In this document: one piece after another, positions 9,304 through 18,359 of the stretch | Position numbering within the stretch: position 1 is the stretch's first letter | How the letters are laid out: every line of letters begins with the position of its first letter | From: Fidelibacterota bacterium | Lineage (GTDB): Bacteria; Fidelibacterota; Fidelibacteria; Fidelibacterales; Fidelibacteraceae | Reading direction: 5' to 3' | Assembly: GCA_028699915.1 (NCBI GenBank) | Contig: JAQVTR010000003.1 | Span: forward strand, 1 to 64,000 | Length of the DNA: 64,000 bases | Made by a program: the position numbers and the translations under genes | The notes under the pieces: model-generated | The model's input: only the letters and a program-made list of their open reading frames with translations | Told to the model about the DNA's origin: nothing | Databases searched by the model: none

Positions 9304-10094
9304 AAAAGCAAGAACCCCGCATACCCCTGGATCACCCCGATGTAACTCCGAAGCCGCCCTTTTATTTTTTATCGGACATTCATCTTTCCACCCGGCGCGG
9401 AGCGGCGCAGGACGCCCGCCGGGAAGATCTGCTGAAACTGCTTGCAGAGGTCCGGGAAAGCAGGGGCACGCTGTTTATCCTCGGTGATTTTTTCGATTTC
9501 TGGTTCGATTGCCGTTCCTATGTTCCGGAAGCTTTAAAACCGGTTGTTAAAGGCCTTTCGGAACTGCGAAAGAACGGTATTAACATTCATTACATCGGGG
9601 GAAATCACGATTACTGGATCCCCGGATACCTAACCCGGGAACTGGGCATTCGCTATTACCCGGAAGCCTTGGAATTTGAATACGGGAATACCCGCTTTTA
9701 CTGCGTACACGGCGATCAGGTGGTATATAATCATTGCGGGTATCCGCTGATCCGAAGGATCCTGCATGCCAAGCCGGCTATCGCAGCGCTGAAATGCCTG
9801 CCCGCAAAGCTGATTTATTACCTGGGTGAACGTGTAAGCCACTATAACCGCATGCTGGACCGCATTCCCGAAGTCCCCGGACATATTGTTATCGACATGC
9901 AGAATTTTCTTATGGAAAAATTGCGCCAAGGTTACGATATTGCACTTTGCGGACATGTACACAGGCCACAGTGCCGCCGGCAAGGGAATAAAAGCGCTGC
10001 AATTCTGGGCGACTGGATCCGGCACCGCAGTTACGGTGTTTGGGACGGTTCCGGGTTTCGCCTGGCCGGCATCAAAGAAAACGATGAAAATTAA
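9300..10094 (+). CDS. lpxH: UDP-2,3-diacylglucosamine diphosphatase-like metallophosphoesterase (LpxH type)
   Basis: 264 residues. All calcineurin-like metallophosphoesterase motifs are visible in order: SDIHLS (D-x-H), LGDFFDFWFD (G-D-x-x-D), GGNHDYW (G-N-H-D), CVHGDQ and CGHVHRPQ (G-H-x-H). The pattern and length match the LpxH relatives of Bacteroidota-type genomes, which make lipid X in lipid A synthesis; the GNHD in place of the enterobacterial GNRD fits that variant. The ATG at 9300 overlaps the malQ stop. The next gene, for a barrel protein, overlaps this one by 11 bases, consistent with an envelope role. Another phosphatase specificity is possible. Confidence 0.8.
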   Translation: MKKQEPRIPLDHPDVTPKPPFYFLSDIHLSTRRGAAQDARREDLLKLLAEVRESRGTLFILGDFFDFWFDCRSYVPEALKPVVKGLSELRKNGINIHYIGGNHDYWIPGYLTRELGIRYYPEALEFEYGNTRFYCVHGDQVVYNHCGYPLIRRILHAKPAIAALKCLPAKLIYYLGERVSHYNRMLDRIPEVPGHIVIDMQNFLMEKLRQGYDIALCGHVHRPQCRRQGNKSAAILGDWIRHRSYGVWDGSGFRLAGIKENDEN

Positions 10095-11847
10095 ACGGTT
10101 TATAATGCTGATGCTACTGCTCCCGGCCCTGGAATACGCGGCCGTATCCGCAGCGGATACCGTGACAATCTATGCAGAACAACTGAACCATTACTATATG
10201 TTCGGCGGCAGTAATCGTCTGCGGGCGGAATTCGGGAAAATGCTGCTGCTCGGCAATTTCCGGAACAGCAGTTCGATCTACAGCGAAACCAAACGCCTGA
10301 AGACCCAGACGGATATCGGCTTGGACGCGCTGTATGTTCTGTCACCGCAATGGCGGGCCGGGATGACCGGAAAGTACTTTCTTTTTCGCGACGGACAAAC
10401 CTACCATGCCTATGATTATGATCAGAACCGCCTTGGATTGAAAGGGGAATACCGGAAAAACGCATATCGTATCATGCTGGAAAGCGGTTACGCCCGGGAA
10501 ACGCGCCTGGGAATCCGCGACCCGGGCTGGTACGGAGGAGTGGAATTGAGCCGCAGCATGGCGGGTTTGTTCTTTTATCCGGAGCTGGACTGGGATTACT
10601 CGCGCATGGGACAGCGCGAAAATTATACCTTTGACAACCGGGTGCATTTCCGGATGCGCAATACCTCCGAATTCCGCAATGATCTGAGCGCGGGTTTCAG
10701 CGCCTACAACCGGGAATACTATATCAGCCGCGAGTCCGATACCGAGGAGCGCATTAATCTGGCGGCTTATCTGGAAAATGATCTGTATTACCGGATCAGC
10801 CGGCATCTGGCGCTGGATTACCGGATGCACTTCTCCGGCAGCAGCGACGGGCTGAGTTTCAATTACGATCAGGCAAAGGAAACGCGGACCCGGGAATTGT
10901 TGGGATTCGAGAATGACATCCGCTTGAAAGGCAATTACGGGGCATTCCGCGGCTATTTGGGTTTTTCCAACGATTACAAGCAAAGCCGTACCCGTGCCAC
11001 CAATCCCGCCATCAGCCTTCCTGCGGACTATATTTTTGACAAGAAGAATATCCTCGCCAGGATTTCCTGGCAATTCAGTGAAAAAGACAGCCTCAGTATC
11101 AATTATCTGGGATCTCTGCTCTATTACGATACTCCGGATACCAACAATTACGACGACCGGGACGAACTCAGCTACTCCCTTTCGCCTGCCTGGCATCGCC
11201 GGCTTGATGACTTTACAACCCTGACCCTATCGGGAAATATGTTTTTGCATCACTATGTCTACCTCCTTCATCAGCGCTCCGCCCAGAATCACTGGAACCG
11301 GGTTTTTGCACTGAAATCAGAGATCAATACACTGATCCCTGAACGTATTCACTGGAACGCCAGGCAGGAGATCTACGCGAATTACTTTGTCTATGATCAC
11401 GAGGATTCGGCCTTTGTCCATGTGCAGAGCATGGTATTCCGGGGCATCAGCCTTCAGCAGAATCTGCGCTGGTATACCGGGGCGCATGCCTTTATTAACG
11501 CATACCTCTTTTTCCGGGCGGAAGACAACGGCCTGCTGGACTGGAAAGATTTCATTCAGGAACGCACCGACAGCAAGTACACGCTGAAAATTGAGCTAAT
11601 GCCGGGATATCGGGTCCGGCGCAGCAGTATTTCTCTGGGGCCGGTATTTTCCTATCGGCAGGATTTCCGTTATCTGGATATCACGAACCGGATGGAGAGC
11701 TATCATTCCCGGCGCATCGGAGGACGGATCGCCCTGCAGTTAGGGAATTACCTTGTCCTGAACTACCGGCTGGAAAGTATCCGGCAGAGTTCTACGGCAG
11801 ACCGCTATAATCAGTCGGGAAATTTGCGATTCAACTGGATCTTCTGA
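10084..11847 (+). CDS. Uncharacterised outer-membrane beta-barrel protein
   Basis: 587 residues. A signal peptide (MKIKRFIMLMLLLPALEYAAVSA) is followed by a long series of short amphipathic strands rich in Tyr, Arg and Asn, with a terminal strand GNLRFNWIF ending in Phe, the usual C-terminal signature for BAM-assembled barrels. I do not recognise a named family. Start: ATG 10084 is the first Met that gives a proper signal peptide. The 11-base overlap with lpxH implies translational coupling, and with it a possible link to lipid A or to envelope assembly (inference). Confidence 0.75.
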   Translation: MKIKRFIMLMLLLPALEYAAVSAADTVTIYAEQLNHYYMFGGSNRLRAEFGKMLLLGNFRNSSSIYSETKRLKTQTDIGLDALYVLSPQWRAGMTGKYFLFRDGQTYHAYDYDQNRLGLKGEYRKNAYRIMLESGYARETRLGIRDPGWYGGVELSRSMAGLFFYPELDWDYSRMGQRENYTFDNRVHFRMRNTSEFRNDLSAGFSAYNREYYISRESDTEERINLAAYLENDLYYRISRHLALDYRMHFSGSSDGLSFNYDQAKETRTRELLGFENDIRLKGNYGAFRGYLGFSNDYKQSRTRATNPAISLPADYIFDKKNILARISWQFSEKDSLSINYLGSLLYYDTPDTNNYDDRDELSYSLSPAWHRRLDDFTTLTLSGNMFLHHYVYLLHQRSAQNHWNRVFALKSEINTLIPERIHWNARQEIYANYFVYDHEDSAFVHVQSMVFRGISLQQNLRWYTGAHAFINAYLFFRAEDNGLLDWKDFIQERTDSKYTLKIELMPGYRVRRSSISLGPVFSYRQDFRYLDITNRMESYHSRRIGGRIALQLGNYLVLNYRLESIRQSSTADRYNQSGNLRFNWIF

Positions 11848-11865
11848 AATAATTATCACGGTCAT

Positions 11866-11887
11866 AAAAAAAGGGGCCGAAGCCCCC
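11866..11887 (-). terminator. Intrinsic terminator of the dnaG-GH18-NlpC operon
   Basis: On the minus strand a stem GGGGC / GCCCC (11873-11877 with 11882-11886, 4-base loop) is followed by a run of T. It lies just past the stop of the NlpC/P60 gene. The plus side has no T-run, so it mainly serves the minus strand. Confidence 0.75.
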
Positions 11888-11898
11888 GAAATAAATGC

Positions 11899-13125
11899 TT
11901 ATTGCATCGGCTTGCGCAGTTCCTCGCGGAAAAAGAGCGGATGATTGAAGACATGCATTACGCCGAGCTCACCAATGTGGTTGATGACATCCTTTGCGCG
12001 GATGAACTGATTGTGGCGGTAAGCGCTGTAGTTCTCATGGTCGGGATTGAAACTCTCAATGGCGACAACGCCGGACTCATGAATAAAAAGATCATTCCCC
12101 AGATAAATACCGGTATGGGTAATGCGTTCTTTGCCGTTCTCCAGCACCCGCCCGAAAAAGAGCAGGTCGCCGGGTTTCAGACGGTCCATTTGTTCTTTGC
12201 CTTCGGCAACGGTCTTTCCGACAAAGACTTGCTGGGATGCATCGCGGGGCAGGTAAATGCCGTGCAGGAGATAGACAATGCGGGTAAATCCGGAGCAATC
12301 CATCATTTTGGTCGAGGTTCCGCCCCAGAGGTAGGGCCGGCCCATAAAGCTCTTGGCTTTTGCAATAATACTGTCAGTAAATTTGCTTTTCAGCTCTGAC
12401 ATGTATTCCATGCGGGTCGCCCAGTACTCAAAATGTTCGCAGGCCTCGCGTTCAATATATCCACTGCGGCCATCCGGCAATTCGATCCGGACAAAACCGG
12501 GTTTTATATCAAGGGCTTTCGCAAGGCTGGTTGCCGTTATATCTGTTATGGGCGCGGAGTTTTTGTCCGCTTTTTCATAGACAAAGCCCTGGTCGGCAAG
12601 ATAGATGATCTTTTCGTTATTCAGCCAGTCACCGAACTGTTTTGGGGTCATGGCCGTAAAGGCGTCCCCTTCCATCCAGCCCAGATATTCGTCGGGTGTC
12701 TGGACCAGATACTGACCGCCCTGTTTTTTGTAGATGCGCAGGGGCGTTCCCAAAACAGCCTGATTTGCCATTTCGCTGCGTTCGGAAGGTTCCACACGCA
12801 GATTGGCGACCGAACGGTTAACGACCCCATAGATCTTTCCGGCTAATTCCTCTGAGGGCAGCAAGCGGATTTTGTCGGCGACCGTATATCCTTCGCGCTG
12901 CAGGCGGCTGACCAGGCTGTCATGACCGGCAATGCTGTTCATTTCACCATCGAGCGTTACGACCTTGCCGCTTTGCGAAAATTCCACATTGAAGATCATG
13001 GTCCGGCTGTCGGGAGAATATTCCTTCCGGATTTCATCCACAAAGGATCGTACCGGCCGCACCGGAATGTCGGCGCAGGCGGCGAACAGGACAAGGATAA
13101 TCACAAGCAGGCTAAATTTTTTCAT
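11899..13125 (-). CDS. NlpC/P60 lipoprotein peptidase with SH3-like domains
   Basis: 408 residues. Lipobox LFAACAD at the N-terminus. Two SH3-like regions follow (around VNRSVANLRVEPSERSEMAN and the segment ending EYLGWMEGDAF, then a second near LPDGRSGYIERE). The C-terminal NlpC/P60 domain has the catalytic Cys in MMDCSGFTRIVYLLHG, the His in ERITHTGIYLG and a polar third residue in FIHESGV. The arrangement is that of gamma-D-glutamyl-diamino acid endopeptidases of the YkfC/Spr type, which trim peptidoglycan stem peptides. It would act in the periplasm, anchored to a membrane. It is last in the dnaG operon, 90 bases after the GH18 gene. Confidence 0.88.
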   Translation of the reverse strand: MKKFSLLVIILVLFAACADIPVRPVRSFVDEIRKEYSPDSRTMIFNVEFSQSGKVVTLDGEMNSIAGHDSLVSRLQREGYTVADKIRLLPSEELAGKIYGVVNRSVANLRVEPSERSEMANQAVLGTPLRIYKKQGGQYLVQTPDEYLGWMEGDAFTAMTPKQFGDWLNNEKIIYLADQGFVYEKADKNSAPITDITATSLAKALDIKPGFVRIELPDGRSGYIEREACEHFEYWATRMEYMSELKSKFTDSIIAKAKSFMGRPYLWGGTSTKMMDCSGFTRIVYLLHGIYLPRDASQQVFVGKTVAEGKEQMDRLKPGDLLFFGRVLENGKERITHTGIYLGNDLFIHESGVVAIESFNPDHENYSAYRHNQFIRAKDVINHIGELGVMHVFNHPLFFREELRKPMQ

Positions 13126-13215
13126 TGGAATTCCTTATTTTTTTCAATGAAAATATAATACATCGGGAGAATGAAGGGAAATAAAAAATGCCGGGGATGC
13201 CTGACGAAGAGCGCT

Positions 13216-15456
13216 TTACTTTAAAAGCAGCATTTTCCGGCTGGCCCGGATCCTTCCGTCAATTTCGAGAACGGCGACATAAAGTCCCGCCGCTGCGGAA
13301 CCGGCATCCCAGTATGACTGAAAATCTCCGGTGGCATGCTGCCGGTTTACCAGATCGCAAACGAATTTCCCGCTGAGGTCGTAGACGGCGATCCGGACCC
13401 TTCCCGGCGTCGGAATACGGTAGCGCAGGGTTGTGCGGGCATTAAAAGGATTGGGATAATTCTGAGAAAGACGGTAATCGCCGGGTAAGAGGACGGTATC
13501 GGTATAAATAGCTGCGAAGTTCAGCGTGCTGTCACGGTTAACTCGGCCGATAAAATGGCTTTCCGGACTGAAGATCCAGTCCGGCTTCTCCGGACGCAGA
13601 AGCAGACTGCCGCCCCAGGGATAGCTGCGCTCAAAATAGCCGGCGCCGTTACTCAGGGTATCGGCGATCAGTACGTCCGGGATACCGTTGCCTCCGGAGC
13701 GTACATAACCGGAAAGGGTAAAATACAGCGGATCTTTCCGTTTATTGCTGCGCAGAGCGTCGAGGTAGATCACCCGGTCTTCTGTCTGCTCTTCAGCACG
13801 AAAATAAATGCCGTCGATCGTAATGTTCGCGGCATCGATGCTTCCGTTGCCGGCGGAGTAAGGTTGCCAGTCTGCCGCCGGGCGCAGGTCAAAGACATAA
13901 GAATGCCATTCTCCGTCTGCGATGAGGGCTTGCGCCAGCGAAAGCTCCGTTTCTCTGCCGCCCTTATCATCGATCAGCAAGGCCACACCAAGGCCGGGCT
14001 GATCCGTTTTGAGCGAAAGAACGATCTCCCGGTCCGGCAGCAAATACACGTTATTTTCCGGCGCTCCGCTTCCGGATAAAAGGCGGACTTGCCAGTCTTC
14101 GGCGGAGGCGGGATCGTCTTTGAGGCAGATCTTTAGAGCGCGCTCCCCCTGGAATGCGCCGGAGCTCACGGTGTCAATATAGGAATCGCTGTGAATGCCG
14201 CGGCTGGAGCCGCTGTAAGACGGCGCCCGGTAAAAATGATCGAAACCCTCCTCGAAATTATCGATCAGCAGGGAATCTTCCTGCAGAAAATTGTTGCGCA
14301 GGATCTGCCAGAGTTCCGGATTGTTGCTGTCATAGCCCAATGCCCACATGCCGGTTCCCATCAGCCGATGGGAAAAAACCAGTTTCTCTTTGGCATCCAG
14401 GCTGATGGCATCGTTACACCAGGCCTGATACCACTTCCCCTCGCTTTGATAATAGGTCCAGGTGTCTTCATAACGCTCGGAGCGGATCTTGCCCTGCGTT
14501 TCAAAAAGTCCCTTTGCCGAATAGTAAAATACGGAACTGCCGCTGCCGAGTGTGCTGGCATTTTCCACATCTTTTTGGCTTTCGCTGACCTCCCAGCGGT
14601 TGCCGTAGTAAGGAAGTCCCAGTATCAGTTTGGAGGGATCGCAGTTCCCGTATCCGCGGTCGTTACTGACCAGGGTTTGTACCAGGTTATAGGTGCTGCC
14701 CCCGATCGGTGCGCAGGGACCGGTTGTCGGGGAACCGTTGTACCAGTAGGCATACCCCATAATAAAAACATAATCGCAGGCATTGACCAGCCCCCGAAGG
14801 TCCCAGCCCGACCAGTTCACTGCGGGTCCGGCAAAAGAAACCTCCTGTTCCGGTCCGACCTCGGTGTGAATGTAATCGGTAAGGCCGCGAACGAAATTGT
14901 TCATCGGTGCACCGCGGTCCGCTGTCTTGGGCGCTTCAAAATCAATATTGACGCCGTCAAGATCATACTGCCGGATTATGGAAGCGACTTCCGCGTAAAA
15001 AGTCTGGCTCGCACTGCTGCTGTTGATCAGCGCGTGAATATCGTCGGCATTGAATTCCACGACGCACATAATGAGTTTTACACCATGGGCATGCGCCGTA
15101 TTCATCGTGTTGATCCAGTCGTTCGGCCAGCCGGCCGGATAGCCGCTGATGATCCCGTTTGTTGATACGGTAAAATCAAAAAGGGCGATATGGGTCAGTA
15201 CATCATAGTCAAAATACTGCGGTGCGGTATTCCGGTTCCAGTCGGGGAGATAGCCGAACACGGCATGCGTCAGCGCAGGGTCCCGTGGCTGCAGGGGATC
15301 GACCGAAACCGCGGCAGGTTTTGCGAAATAGGTATGACCCGGGTCGTTGCGGTGCGCTTCCCATTCGATTTGATGAATGCCCTTATATTCGGGTTCTTCC
15401 CCAAAAAGTCCGAAGATCACAAGAATAAAGAACAGGAATACCGGGTGCTTTTTCAT
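13216..15456 (-). CDS. Secreted GH18 glycoside hydrolase with type IX secretion sorting domain
   Basis: 746 residues. Signal peptide, then a GH18 (chitinase-like) TIM barrel at about residues 60-385: VFGYLPDWN at strand 1, and the active-site strand YDLDGVNIDFEAP, in which the catalytic Glu is kept but the second Asp of DxxDxDxE is Asn, as in YaaH-type GH18 proteins. A jelly-roll-like carbohydrate-binding region follows (about 400-580), then a short FN3/carboxypeptidase-like module, and the T9SS type A sorting domain beginning RLSQNYPNPFNARTTLRYRI and ending in GLYVAVLEIDG with a basic tail. It should be exported and fixed to or released from the cell surface, acting on chitin or peptidoglycan-like glycans. 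Its start overlaps the dnaG stop by four bases. Confidence 0.9.
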   Translation of the reverse strand: MKKHPVFLFFILVIFGLFGEEPEYKGIHQIEWEAHRNDPGHTYFAKPAAVSVDPLQPRDPALTHAVFGYLPDWNRNTAPQYFDYDVLTHIALFDFTVSTNGIISGYPAGWPNDWINTMNTAHAHGVKLIMCVVEFNADDIHALINSSSASQTFYAEVASIIRQYDLDGVNIDFEAPKTADRGAPMNNFVRGLTDYIHTEVGPEQEVSFAGPAVNWSGWDLRGLVNACDYVFIMGYAYWYNGSPTTGPCAPIGGSTYNLVQTLVSNDRGYGNCDPSKLILGLPYYGNRWEVSESQKDVENASTLGSGSSVFYYSAKGLFETQGKIRSERYEDTWTYYQSEGKWYQAWCNDAISLDAKEKLVFSHRLMGTGMWALGYDSNNPELWQILRNNFLQEDSLLIDNFEEGFDHFYRAPSYSGSSRGIHSDSYIDTVSSGAFQGERALKICLKDDPASAEDWQVRLLSGSGAPENNVYLLPDREIVLSLKTDQPGLGVALLIDDKGGRETELSLAQALIADGEWHSYVFDLRPAADWQPYSAGNGSIDAANITIDGIYFRAEEQTEDRVIYLDALRSNKRKDPLYFTLSGYVRSGGNGIPDVLIADTLSNGAGYFERSYPWGGSLLLRPEKPDWIFSPESHFIGRVNRDSTLNFAAIYTDTVLLPGDYRLSQNYPNPFNARTTLRYRIPTPGRVRIAVYDLSGKFVCDLVNRQHATGDFQSYWDAGSAAAGLYVAVLEIDGRIRASRKMLLLK

Positions 15457-17255
15457 GTCTCGACTTCTAAAAAAATGTCTTTGTTATAACGAATATCCAG
15501 CTTTTTCCGCGCTTCCCGGTTTTCCATTTGTTTTTTTACGATGAGCGGTATTTCGGCAGAGGAGGCATCGGCCAGCTCCCGGGTAAGTCTGTCGTATTCC
15601 AGCTTGAGATTTTGAAGTTCCAGCTGTTTCAGACTGTCAATGAATAATTTTTCTTCGTCAATGCCGTTTTGTTCTTCCATCAGCAGCTGAATAATGAACT
15701 GTTTGCATTTTGGATCGGCGATCTTATCCGGAATATGCCCGGACGGGATGCTGATATTGGTGTTCAGCACTTCCAACAGCGCATCCAGAACCTGTTTCAG
15801 GAAAGGATGCCGGTAGAGCACGGGGGAGAGGTAGCGCAGACCGGCTTTGCGTACGGGTAAAGAAGCGTTGACCAGCAGCTGAAGCAGAAAATATTCCGCC
15901 GCTTCGCCCTGGGTTTTGAAATGTTTGGGTTTTTCTCCGGTAAAAACATTTTTTTCCGCGCTTTGGCTCCGGCTGCTTTGCCGGTTGAGCTGGCGAAGCA
16001 GGGTTATTTCATCAATTTTGAATAATTTGGCGATCTCGCGGGTGAACATTTCACGGTAGACCGGATCGGGAAAACTGCGGATCTCTTCCAGCAGCTGGCC
16101 GACGGCATCGGATTTCTGGCGGATCGACATTCCGGAAGGTTGGTAATACGCACGGAGAAATTCCATTAGCGGAAGGGCTTCGGCTTCCAGCCGGAAAAAG
16201 GCTTCGGCACCTTCTTTACGTAAATAACTGTCCGGATCTTCGTCCTGCGGCAAACGAAGCACACGGCAGTCGAGCTTGTAGGCCGCCACGCTGAAAGCGG
16301 TCCGCAATGTGGCTTTCTGACCGGCCTCATCGCCGTCATAACACAACACCGCCTCATCGGCAAAACGGCGCAGAAGCTGGGCATGCTCCCGGGTAAATGC
16401 CGTGCCGGATCCGGCGACCACATTGACAAAACCATGCTGATAAAGCTGGAGAAAATCCATGTAACCTTCCACGATCAACGCTTTTTTTTCCCTGCGGATC
16501 ATTTCGCGAGTCACATTCAGACCGTAAAGGATCCTGCGTTTATTGTAGATCGGCGTTTCCGGAGAATTCAGATATTTGGCGTCTTTGGCGTTTTCTTTCA
16601 TCAGGCGTCCGCCAAAACCCGCCGGATTGCCGCGGTCGTCATAAACCGGAAACATCACCCGTTCACGGAATCGGTCAAAAAGCCGGTTGTCTTTCTCGGA
16701 ACGCACGGCGAGTCCGCTTAGGAATATCAGTTCGCCGGAATAGGATCCGGCGAGCCGCGATACCAGAAAATCCCAGGTTTCCGGGGCATAACCCAGTTTG
16801 AAAGCCCGGATGGTCTCATCGCTGATGCCGCGGGAATGCAGGTAGTCCAACGCCGCTTTCCCGGAAGCGCTATAGAGCGTTTCATGATAAATGTCAATGG
16901 CGCGCATATGCATGCCACGCAGCTTTCCGGTATCGCTTTGCTCCCTGGGCGAAACCTGTTCGAATTCCAGGGGAATATTTGCACGTTCCGCCAGCATTTT
17001 TACGGCTTCGCCGAAACTGAGTTTTTCATATTCCATCACAAAATTCAGCACATTGCCGCCAACTCCGCAACCGAAACAGTGGTAGATCTGTTTGGAGGGG
17101 CTCACGGAAAAAGAAGCGGTTTTTTCATCATGAAAAGGACAGCGCGCCCAGTAATTGGCGCCCTTTCTTTTTAGGGGCAAATAGGCCGAAACGACATCGA
17201 CGATATCATTGGCGTCCTTGATCTTCTCAATGGTGTATTCCGGTATCTTTCCCAT
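15453..17255 (-). CDS. dnaG: DNA primase
   Basis: 600 residues. The N-terminal CHC2 zinc-binding domain shows CPFHDEKTASF...YHCFGCGVGGN (Cys-His-Cys-Cys, about residues 38-64). The catalytic core and TOPRIM motifs follow: KALIVEGYMDFLQLYQHG, with the acidic E, and VLCYDGDEAGQKATLR, with D-x-D. The C-terminal part is the helicase-interaction region. It makes RNA primers for lagging-strand synthesis. It is first in its operon, with its start about 160 bases from the divergent ohr gene. Confidence 0.96.
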   Translation of the reverse strand: MGKIPEYTIEKIKDANDIVDVVSAYLPLKRKGANYWARCPFHDEKTASFSVSPSKQIYHCFGCGVGGNVLNFVMEYEKLSFGEAVKMLAERANIPLEFEQVSPREQSDTGKLRGMHMRAIDIYHETLYSASGKAALDYLHSRGISDETIRAFKLGYAPETWDFLVSRLAGSYSGELIFLSGLAVRSEKDNRLFDRFRERVMFPVYDDRGNPAGFGGRLMKENAKDAKYLNSPETPIYNKRRILYGLNVTREMIRREKKALIVEGYMDFLQLYQHGFVNVVAGSGTAFTREHAQLLRRFADEAVLCYDGDEAGQKATLRTAFSVAAYKLDCRVLRLPQDEDPDSYLRKEGAEAFFRLEAEALPLMEFLRAYYQPSGMSIRQKSDAVGQLLEEIRSFPDPVYREMFTREIAKLFKIDEITLLRQLNRQSSRSQSAEKNVFTGEKPKHFKTQGEAAEYFLLQLLVNASLPVRKAGLRYLSPVLYRHPFLKQVLDALLEVLNTNISIPSGHIPDKIADPKCKQFIIQLLMEEQNGIDEEKLFIDSLKQLELQNLKLEYDRLTRELADASSAEIPLIVKKQMENREARKKLDIRYNKDIFLEVET

Positions 17256-17331
17256 GCACGAATTTACATTCCGCTGCAGGAAATAAAAAGTGTTAATTCA
17301 ATGGAAAAATTCAGGTATCAAAATAATAAAA

Positions 17332-17347
17332 ATATCGCTTGCGATAT
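17332..17347. promoter_or_regulatory. Operator 1 of the ohr operon (ATATCGC-TT-GCGATAT)
   Basis: A perfect 16-base inverted repeat with 7-base arms. It covers the -35 element of the ohr promoter. It is identical in both arms to operator 2, whose centre lies 37 bases downstream. Binding of the OhrR encoded in the same operon here would block RNA polymerase (inference from position and family). Confidence 0.85.
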
Positions 17348-17367
17348 AAAAAGAAATTCCCTATAAT
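17339..17367 (+). promoter_or_regulatory. Sigma70-type promoter of ohr-gpx-ohrR
   Basis: -35 TTGCGA (17339-17344) and a perfect -10 TATAAT (17362-17367) with a 17-base spacer. The -35 lies within operator 1, and operator 2 begins two bases after the -10, so the promoter is bracketed by the repressor sites. Confidence 0.85.
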
Positions 17368-17368
17368 T

Positions 17369-17384
17369 ATATCGCAGGCGATAT
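17369..17384. promoter_or_regulatory. Operator 2 of the ohr operon (ATATCGC-AG-GCGATAT)
   Basis: Second perfect copy of the 7-base-arm inverted repeat, differing only in the two central bases. It covers the expected transcription start. A further partial copy (GATCGC) follows at 17385-17390. Confidence 0.85.
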
Positions 17385-17416
17385 GATCGCAAACAATATA
17401 AAAAAAGGAGTCTGGA

Positions 17417-17836
17417 ATGAAAACCTTATACACAACCCGCGTCACAGCCGTCGGCGGCCGCAACGGGAAAGTCAGCAGTCAGGACGGTATTTTGAATCTT
17501 CAGGTCCGCGCACCCAAAGAAATGGGCGGCAGCGGCGGAGCCACGAATCCGGAGCAGCTTTTTGCAGCAGGATATGCGTCCTGCTTTGACGGAGCCCTGA
17601 ACCTGGTAGCCCGTCAGGGCGGAACCCCGCTCAAAAATACGGAAGTCACCTCGGAAGTGCATCTGCTTTTCTCGGATGAGGAAGGCTTCCGCTTGCAGGT
17701 GGATCTCTTTGTCCGCATTCCGGATACCGATCCCGTGCTTGCGCGTGAATTGATGGAAAAAGCGCACCATACCTGTCCCTATTCCAAAGCAATCGAAGGC
17801 AACGTGAAAGTTCAGCTGCATCTGCTTGAAAAATAA
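17417..17836 (+). CDS. ohr: Organic hydroperoxide resistance protein Ohr
   Basis: 139 residues, the normal size. The two redox cysteines stand in [12 protein letters not shown] (about residue 56) and [12 protein letters not shown] (about 120). The N-terminal [15 protein letters not shown] and [20 protein letters not shown] are typical of Ohr rather than OsmC. It reduces organic and fatty-acid hydroperoxides in the cytoplasm using dithiols such as lipoylated proteins. First gene of a three-gene operon behind a double-operator promoter; AAAAGGAG precedes the start. Confidence 0.95.
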   Translation: MKTLYTTRVTAVGGRNGKVSSQDGILNLQVRAPKEMGGSGGATNPEQLFAAGYASCFDGALNLVARQGGTPLKNTEVTSEVHLLFSDEEGFRLQVDLFVRIPDTDPVLARELMEKAHHTCPYSKAIEGNVKVQLHLLEK

Positions 17837-17849
17837 AAAAGGAACGACA

Positions 17850-18359
17850 ATGAACCCGACATTTTACGATTTGAGTGCGCAGAGCCTTCAGGGAAAGACC
17901 GTCAGTATGGGCGATTTCCGGGGAAAAACCCTTCTGCTGGTAAACACCGCCAGCAAATGCGGCTTTACGCCGCAGTTCGAGGGACTTGAAGCTATGTACC
18001 GAAAATACAAGGATCAGGGTCTGATGATCCTGGGTTTTCCCTGTAACCAGTTCGGAGCCCAGGAACCCGGAGATGAAAAAAGCATTGCAGAAGGCTGCCT
18101 GCTGAACTACGGCGTCAGCTTTCCCATGTTTTCCAAGATCGAGGTCAACGGCGAAAACGCACACCCGATATTCCAATATTTGAAAAAAGCCCTGCCGGGG
18201 CTGGGAAAAGCGGACATCAAATGGAATTTTACCAAATTTCTGATCGACAAGGACGGGCAGCCCCGCAAACGTTTTGCGCCCGCCACAAAGCCCGAAAAAG
18301 TTGAGGTCTACTTGTTGAAACATCATTATGTGGGAAAAACCGGAGAAGAAGCGCGATGA
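17850..18359 (+). CDS. Glutathione peroxidase-family thiol peroxidase
   Basis: 169 residues. Peroxidatic Cys in [11 protein letters not shown], the conserved [12 protein letters not shown] motif (Cys, Gln) and the Trp/Asn motif [12 protein letters not shown] are all present. The family reduces hydroperoxides; bacterial Cys-type members usually use thioredoxin. The start at 17850 follows AAAAGGA; it lies 13 bases after ohr. The stop overlaps the ohrR start (ATGA). The shared operon points to peroxide defence under OhrR. Confidence 0.92.
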   Translation: MNPTFYDLSAQSLQGKTVSMGDFRGKTLLLVNTASKCGFTPQFEGLEAMYRKYKDQGLMILGFPCNQFGAQEPGDEKSIAEGCLLNYGVSFPMFSKIEVNGENAHPIFQYLKKALPGLGKADIKWNFTKFLIDKDGQPRKRFAPATKPEKVEVYLLKHHYVGKTGEEAR

